Shown one piece after another: positions 58,035 to 64,000 of a DNA stretch of 64,000 bases. Origin of the DNA: Aspidiotus rigidus (taxonomy: Eukaryota; Arthropoda; Insecta; Hemiptera; Diaspididae); the NCBI GenBank assembly GCA_035079385.1, contig JAVHKY010000005.1, forward strand, positions 5,208,001-5,272,000, in the 5' to 3' direction. Below the pieces are notes generated by a model, which saw only the letters and a list, made by a program, of their open reading frames with translations, was not told the DNA's origin and did no database searches. Made by a program: the position numbers and the translations under genes. Each line of letters opens with the position of its first letter. Within the stretch, counting starts at the first letter, position 1.

Positions 58035-59270
58035 ACACTCGTGCTCCTTCTTCCTGATCTTGAACTTTCTCCCACTCACACTATTGTAGATACATTCGCA
58101 CTGCTCACAACTGAGCTTGTACCCTCCGCTCCAGCTTTCCTTATTTTTTTCTTCCCTCTCTCTTCACCATGGGTGGGCTATTATGGATGCCCACATTTAT
58201 ATCATACCCGTTGAATGCCTTTATCACCTTGTTTGTGTGTTTTCCTATGTATGGTATCGAACGGAAGTACTTCCTAGTCGTGCCAATATGGGTTCCTTTT
58301 TGGCTTCCATTTTCCCAAAGACACCCTCCACCACACCTCTACGTTGCAATCTGGTTTACTATCTCGATTTCTTTCCTCTTCTCTTCATTGTTTTTCAGGA
58401 CAGAAATTACCTGATAGAAGTAGTTCTGGATTGCCGCTAATTTGTTTTTGGGGTAGTGGCGCTAAATGATGGTGTGTGTGTGCGTCGGCTTCCTGTAGAT
58501 TTGTATTCTATCCGATCGTTTACAAGGTCCAAATAGTTCATTGTCTCATCGCCTTTTTCTACTGTGAAAGGGAATCGGTCCACCTGTCTATTAGTACCCG
58601 ACCCTCACAAGTAGGATATCATCTACATATTTGGCCCATTGTTTGATCGAGTTTCTGAACTTTTTACCCTTCAATATCTTGTTTTCCATCTTATTCATGG
58701 ATATCTCCGTAGTGTCGGTGACAGTGGTCATCTCATCGCTTGTCCTTTTCCAGGCTTCAGAACTTGTTATTGAAGCGGCAGTAGTTCTTGCACAAAATCT
58801 CTCCGCGTACTTCGGCTCCCATGATATCTGTTGTTTCGAAGCAAGGCGATAAGTTCTTCCTTTGCTATAGTACCAAACATGTTTGTCACATCCAAGGATA
58901 CCAGCTTGTTATTATTCTTGATTTCCACCTTGTCCAGTTGCTCTATCAGCTCACCGTTGTTTCTGATGCTTTTCTGAGTGTAGACTGGTAATTTTCTTTC
59001 AAGAATGTGGCTGCAAACTTCGCTGTCTTGCAACTTGGTGATTGGATGCTATTGACCAGTGGTTTCATCGGACGGCAAGCCCCTTCAATTTTGGTGCTAC
59101 CGACTTCATATCAAGCGTCCTTTTATTGCCAGGTACATTGTTCTCTTTCAATACAGCTGTGTCGGGTCCTTCGTCAGCTCTTGGTATCCATTCTGTGTGA
59201 TTTACGACTCCACTTTTTGTGAGTAGTTCTCCTTCTCCATTCCCACTACCGTGTTGCTATAAGGTTATCG
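58035..59270 (-). pseudogene. Penelope-like retroelement PLE-4, heavily decayed
   Basis: Same family as PLE-2, on the minus strand. Recognisable pieces in order: GNTVV-like RT1 text near 59250; QLDKVEIKNNNKLVSLDVTN then MFGTIAKEELIALL (motif A) around 58870-58930; motif B region near 58710; QWAKYVDDILL near 58620-58650; KLAAIQNYF near 58430; and a GIY-YIG relic (KLSCEQCECIYN, SGRKFKIRKKEH) near 58040-58110. Frames change many times and there are internal deletions. In the nuclease relic the YIGET core has become YNSVS. Confidence 0.82.
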
Positions 59271-59342
59271 GAACTCATAAGGAGTGAGTGAGGTGTAAGT
59301 AGAGCACCAATATTGAAAAGGGGTTTTCCAATTGAACAAATC

Positions 59343-59400
59343 TACTTTATTAGTTGCTTTTGCAAGACTACTTTCGGGTGTTACCCATCATCAGTTGTAA
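59343..59400 (-). ncRNA. Hammerhead ribozyme-like motif upstream of PLE-4
   Basis: On the minus strand CTGATGA lies at 59394-59388, followed by T, stem II GGGT-AAC-ACCC, and GAAA at 59375-59372. This is the invariant hammerhead core in the right order and spacing. A stem III can be drawn (TAG pairing CTA, TTGC pairing GCAA, loop AAAA), placing a potential cleavage site after ATA near 59349. Stem I is weak (two A-A mismatches next to the core, then about five pairs). Hammerheads are known in Penelope-like terminal repeats, and the position 5' of PLE-4 fits. Confidence 0.65.
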
Positions 59401-59479
59401 AGAATCTTCACTCGATTTACTTGTGAAATTTAGCGCTAATTTCGAAAAAAATATTTGAAAGACCTTATAAAGTTTTAAA

Positions 59480-59900
59480 ATGAGGAAATTCCTAAACCTT
59501 TGCTTCGAAAATATTGACAAATTTGCACATCTTGGTCCATAACTCGACCCAGAAAAGTCGTAGGAAGTTCGGTAAAGGCTCGAATTATAGATAAAATTGA
59601 GATAGAACTTTTGCACACGTAAAGTATAACTTAAGTGTTCCAAATGAGGGGGTACCCTGAACTTTGTGATTAAAAAGAGATGATTAGCACATATGTCTGT
59701 TATATCACAGCAAATAATTTAAGATATGTTGCCAGCCCCCATCCCCATGAGGAGGGTGGGGGTGGGGGATTTTTGCTCCTGAAAATTAGTTTTTGGGAAA
59801 TATCTCGTCAGGGTTAAACATTAGAGAAAATGTCTTCTAACGAAAGTTGTTCCCCATAAAGTTTCCTACAACATGCACTATAAACATCGTTCCAGAATTC
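59480..59900. repeat. Dispersed repeat; solo foldback-arm-like unit
   Basis: 59530-59640 matches 2650-2760. 59730-59880 has a G/C-rich block, 'ctgaaaattagtttttggga', and 'gttgttccccataaagtttc', the same order as one arm unit of foldbacks 3 and 4. Confidence 0.55.
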
Positions 59901-61966
59901 TCACCTGCTTTTGAGAAGAGGGGGAACTCAGAAAAGTTTCGGCACCTAAAATACACACAATGTCACAAAGAAACTTGGAAAAGGAATTGAAACTATAAGA
60001 AATGTCGACTGTGATCCGCTGAAAAATGAAGAGGCACTCTGAACATTATCGACGTCAAGCCGGTCTTGGTAATTAAATGACCGAATTTAAAAGAGAAAAT
60101 CTCAAGTTCAGAGCTCCAAACTTCAAGCTTATCTTCAATCAGAGAAACTAGGTAGAATTTAGATTTTCGAAAACTGAAGAAAGATTTAAATTTTGGACTT
60201 CCGTGTCAGAAGAGGAACTTGGTTCGTTCTACAGAATTTGAATTCAAGAACTGAATATTTGAGGCGGTGGCTCCATCAGAAAAGAAAAAAAAGAAGAAAG
60301 AGGAAGAAATTTTGAAATATAGACCAAAACTTTTTATAAAACTACAAAAGCAGAGAAATACTTCTTTCTCGATCGGCCATAAACTTTTATACGTGAGTCT
60401 ACAGCGCGAGTCACGCTAAAGAAAGTGAAAATTTTGTTCACTCAAAAGTACACATGTTCATTAAACATAAATTAAATACTGAACACACCGTGAACAGAAT
60501 TGTCACGACAATTAGGGCTCAAATATTACCTACGATTACTCGATAATTAAAACGATTGTAATAAAACGATCGTTCGAGTGTAGACAATCAATTTTTCAGC
60601 TCCTGATAAGAGTTTATAAAAATTAAGATGTTTAATTTGAAATGATACTTAATCTACACTTTCGAAGAGATTTATTCGAGACTGAAAATTGAGTGATCAT
60701 CAGAATATCATTTTCATAATCTTGAGCAACATTTCACCGAGTTGAAGAACGTTTTAGTCTCGAACTTTCATCGTTTTTGTCTTCGTATCATTCTCGTTTT
60801 AAAATATGTAGTGCACGCCTCAGGTGTACAGGTGAAACGCACCTTTCAGGGTAGAAATATAATATTGAATAGAAAATTTTCATACAGCGATAGAAAAATA
60901 AGCGTAAATGTTTCCATAAGTCTCGTGTATAATTATATTCTAACAATGACGTAATTATTTCAGGTACACCTGTAGAGTTCAATAATTTTTCATACAAAAT
61001 GAGGTAGTGTTTCCTAAACTACAAATGAACTTCGAGAATTTTATAAGGTCAATTCGCTGAGAAATGAAAAATATGACCAAGTTTTGAGGCTGTTTCAATG
61101 ACTTCAGAAAATGAAACAAACACGATTTTTTTAGTCTTTGGAAACCTTCAGCGCCTACAATATTTCGAATAGAAAAGTTTTCTTATTTAGCGTCGCGTTA
61201 AATCGCTCATCTCAATTGTATACGATTCCAAAGATAATTCGTACATCGCATGGCAAAATCATCATTTACGAAAATTTCATAGCATAAGATCACATATGAC
61301 GCGAAAACAAGTTGAAAATCAAAAAAATATTGAATATTGTGTCATCATTATGTATTCTTCCTAATGCATAACTGCAAAAATTTTGTCCTTGAGAAATGCG
61401 CCCGGTGTTTTTTGAATTATCGAACGCACATTTTTTTCACGTGTTATTTTCTAAAAAGACGAAAATTCTTTTAAAGAACACACATCTGGTCCCGTTAATA
61501 CTCATTTTAGGTATGTGAACGATACTAACAAAATACGTAGAACATAGAGAAAAAGAAATTTGCGCTGTATTATTTTCAAGTACGAGAAAAATCAATCTTC
61601 ATTACACGAAACATTACAACATATTTTAGCTTTTTAAGCTGCAAAGAAAATTATTTTCGTTTCCTCAAAATATCCAATAAAGTTTTTAGACTACATTAGG
61701 TTTACCAGAACTATTCGGTGGTCATATCAAGGAGTTATAATGATATAAAGATTAATCAAGTCACAGGGTAAATGCGCTTTAATAAACTTATCAGACCAAG
61801 TTATAAATTTACATTTTGCTGGCGTTATTTTTCGATATTGATGATTTGATACTCGTGTAGGCCAAGTACCCATTTTCCGATAAATTTAGATAAGGAATTT
61901 TCCTCACATCATATGGCATATTATACATATTATGTTTCCATTTGATGGTACTCGTTTCATATTAAT
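59901..61966. other. No gene recognised
   Basis: AT-rich sequence. Two mirror ORFs at 60742-60997 have no domain; they overlap a short inverted pair ('caggtgtacaggtg' against 'caggtacacctg'). Confidence 0.45.
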
Positions 61967-61974
61967 CTCATGAT

Positions 61975-62152
61975 CTTAGTACCATATAGGATATAGACCA
62001 ACCATCAGCCATAAGAACAATGTTGTCAACTTGACGCACAGATGTGATAAGAAAATTGGGATAATGGAATAAAAATACAATGTTAAACGTTATCACGTCT
62101 AGGCGTCATAATTTTTGTAGTATGGATGGTCTATATCCTATATGGTACTAAG
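61975..62152. mobile_element. Short inverted-repeat element (MITE), 178 bp
   Basis: The 31-base ends 61975-62005 and 62122-62152 are complementary with one mismatch, beginning CTTAGTACCATATAGG. Flanks ctcatgat (61967-61974) and cttatgat (62153-62160) agree at 7 of 8 positions, a possible 8-bp target duplication. Confidence 0.65.
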
Positions 62153-62732
62153 CTTATGATAGAAGAATGGGGGTACAATTATTGCATACTCATTTCCCCT
62201 GCCACAATATCAATGTAAAGCAAGTAGTAGTACTGCGATAAGAGCAGACAAAAATGAGTACGCAAGAGAAAATGCCCTGTTTTCATCATGCAAATTTTTC
62301 AATAAAATAATTGCACTCGAAAAATTGACAGTCTCTTCAACGAAATTTATCGAAAAGAGCAAGTAATGGACAAATTCAGAAAAATAATCTAAGCACTTGC
62401 CATAAAGAAAACAATTCAACAGCCGTGCTGCATTGATTTACAACCGTTTACTGCAAAATTTTTATCCTTTATTAATAATAGTAAATCAAAACTTTCTTTT
62501 CAACAAGATTGGTAGGTACTTACAACTTTTCGAAATGAGAAGATCGATATCATATCAAGGCAGGATATCATGAAAAATTTGAACAGAAGTGAAACCTTCT
62601 CGATCATTATGACGAGTACCTTCGAGGGAAAAATTCTCTTCCTCCCCATCATAGACCATGATGGATAGAGATTAGATCGATAGGTTCTTATTCATATCAT
62701 TCTGATCAGCAAAAAGAGGGTATGTGAATCGA

Positions 62733-62874
62733 TATGTGACCTGCGATGAGAAAAGGATGCTCATTGCCCACTGGCGCAGGAACACCATTTCTCTCTGATT
62801 GGACGACTGATCAGAGAGAAATGGTGTTCCTGTCAGTGGACAATGAGCATCCTTTTCTCATCGCAGGTCACATA
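62733..62874. repeat. Strong hairpin, about 62-bp arms
   Basis: From TATGTGACCTGCGATGAG at 62733 to its complement ending at 62874, with only a few mismatches and a short loop around 62803 ('ggacgact'). Outer bases do not show a clear target duplication. Confidence 0.85.
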
Positions 62875-63185
62875 ATATGTTGAATGCTTCAAATTAGGAG
62901 TAAAAAGTGAGACAGTAGTACTCTTGATTTTTCAGTTGCCTATGACTAAGTGCAAACCTGTTCCGAGGATCAATTTTTTGATTTCGACGATCGATTATAA
63001 ATATTTCGGAAGTCTGAATTTTCCTAGTTCTACTCAATCCTCTTATATGTATTATAGTTTTACAGGTTCCTCTCTCCTTGTAGACCGCTGGCAAGTTGAA
63101 TTTTATCCAAGTCTTCTCCTCCACTCTACAACCCGGAAGTCCAAAAATTTTGTCCAATTATATCAATTTTCTTACACAGCTGAAG
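62875..63185. other. No gene recognised
   Basis: Short spacer before the satellite array; overlapping ORFs on both strands lack motifs. Confidence 0.5.
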
Positions 63186-63189
63186 TCGG

Positions 63190-64000
63190 GATGAGCGATC
63201 AGCTACAGCTCACCGCGAGCTCATGACGAAAGACCAGCTTCACAGTATCGTTCCTTCCTTCGCGGGAATGTGCGAGAACTTTCTCTCATCCACCTGCCTC
63301 CATCCAACCCGGGGCTTTGGTCGTTCTCTCACCGCGAGCTAATGAAGAAAGACCAGCTTCACAGTATCATTCCCTTCCTCTCGCAAACGTACGAGAATTT
63401 TTTCGTATCCGCCTGCCTTTATCAAACATGGGGCCTCGATCGTTTTCTCACCGCAAGCTCATGACGAAAAACGAGCTTCACCGTATCATTCCCTTCCTCG
63501 CGCGAACCTACAAGAATTTTCTCGCATCCGTCTGTCTCTGTCAAACACGGGGCCTCCATCGTTCTCTCACCGTGAGCTCATGACGAAAGACCAGCCTCAC
63601 AGCATGGTTTTTTTCGCGCAAACGTACGAGAATTTTCTCGCATCCGCCCACCTCTATCAAATACGGGCCTTGATACTTCTCTCACCACGAGCTCATGACG
63701 AAAGACGAGCTTCACAGTATCGTTCCTTCGTCGCGCGAAAGTACGAGAATTTTCTCGGATCCAGTGCCTTATCGAACGTAGGGCCTTCATCGTTCTCTCA
63801 CGACAAGCTTAACGAACAACCGTCTCGGGATATCCTTCCCAGCACTGGCTCTGGAAACGAGAATTTTCTTGAATTCACCTGCCTAGATAAAACTGGGCTG
63901 TTACAGTTCTCTCCTGGCGAGGTCACACTAGAACGCGATCTTCGCGGTATGTTTTTCACATTTGCCTGAAACAACAAGAATTTTCACGTACTGACCCAAT
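63190..64000 (+). repeat. 119-bp satellite array, plus orientation (runs off window)
   Basis: The 'gagctcatgacgaaagac' block starts at 63217, 63336, 63455, 63574 and 63689. The array is introduced by 'gatgagcgatcagctacagc', as at the inner edge of the left-end array (1472-1490, inverted), and continues into the same unique-looking text (SGNENFLEF / LDKTGLL frame) as 825-1000. It is therefore probably one arm or spacer of another foldback element cut by the window end. Confidence 0.88.

Noticed and set aside
50034..64000. Search for the HIF-alpha bHLH exon upstream of 50033
   Set aside because: No minus-strand stretch resembling the basic region (KEKSRDAARSRR type) was seen; not reported as a feature.

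Overview
The window is AT-rich eukaryotic nuclear DNA with long introns and few coding bases. The one cellular gene I recognise is an animal bHLH-PAS transcription factor, and the rest is dominated by Penelope-like retroelements, foldback elements, a satellite and MITEs. I infer an arthropod, probably an insect; I cannot name the species from sequence alone.

The gene is a hypoxia-inducible factor alpha subunit (HIF-1alpha, fly similar/sima) on the minus strand. Six exons can be placed with matching splice sites and reading phases: 50033-49876, 40817-40644, 40565-40282, 40205-40099, 39734-39590 and 24980-24262. They encode PAS-A, PAS-B with its PAC segment, and part of the linker. The bHLH exon(s) and the C-terminal exons (hydroxylated LxxLAP proline, transactivation region) were not found. 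Introns of about 9.1 kb and 14.6 kb are filled with transposons.

Left third (1-24.2 kb): foldback element 1 with a 119-bp satellite (1-2520); a decayed Mutator-like transposase (3080-3524); a pogo/Tigger-like element with TA duplication (4681-5576) nested in a dispersed repeat I call family A; Penelope copy PLE-1 with an inverted partial copy and 10-bp flanking repeats (8013-10740); a 115-bp tandem repeat loaded with TGACGTCA octamers (12.6-13.0 kb); and foldback element 2 (13436-16386) with a 9-bp target duplication inside a Penelope terminal repeat. Family A arrays occupy much of 19.8-22.95 kb.

Middle (24.2-50 kb): HIF-alpha exons and introns. The introns hold a LINE remnant (27.8 kb), foldback 3 (29308-31396, inside a family A copy), a MITE (36785-37178), a family A copy (40.9 kb), a hAT-type element with 8-bp duplication (44010-44803) and foldback 4 (45.5-48.0 kb).

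Right part (50-64 kb): two convergent Penelope pseudogenes (PLE-2 plus strand, PLE-3 minus strand), a non-LTR RT remnant (55.2 kb), a further decayed Penelope copy (PLE-4, 58.0-59.3 kb) with a hammerhead-ribozyme-like motif just upstream, two hairpin/MITE structures near 62 kb, and the same 119-bp satellite as the left end but in opposite orientation.

The transposons form nested layers: Penelope terminal repeats and family A copies act as targets for foldback and MITE insertions. Uninterrupted relatives of two target sites lie in the same window, which lets two insertions be read base by base. All recognised transposon ORFs are broken, so none of these copies looks autonomous.
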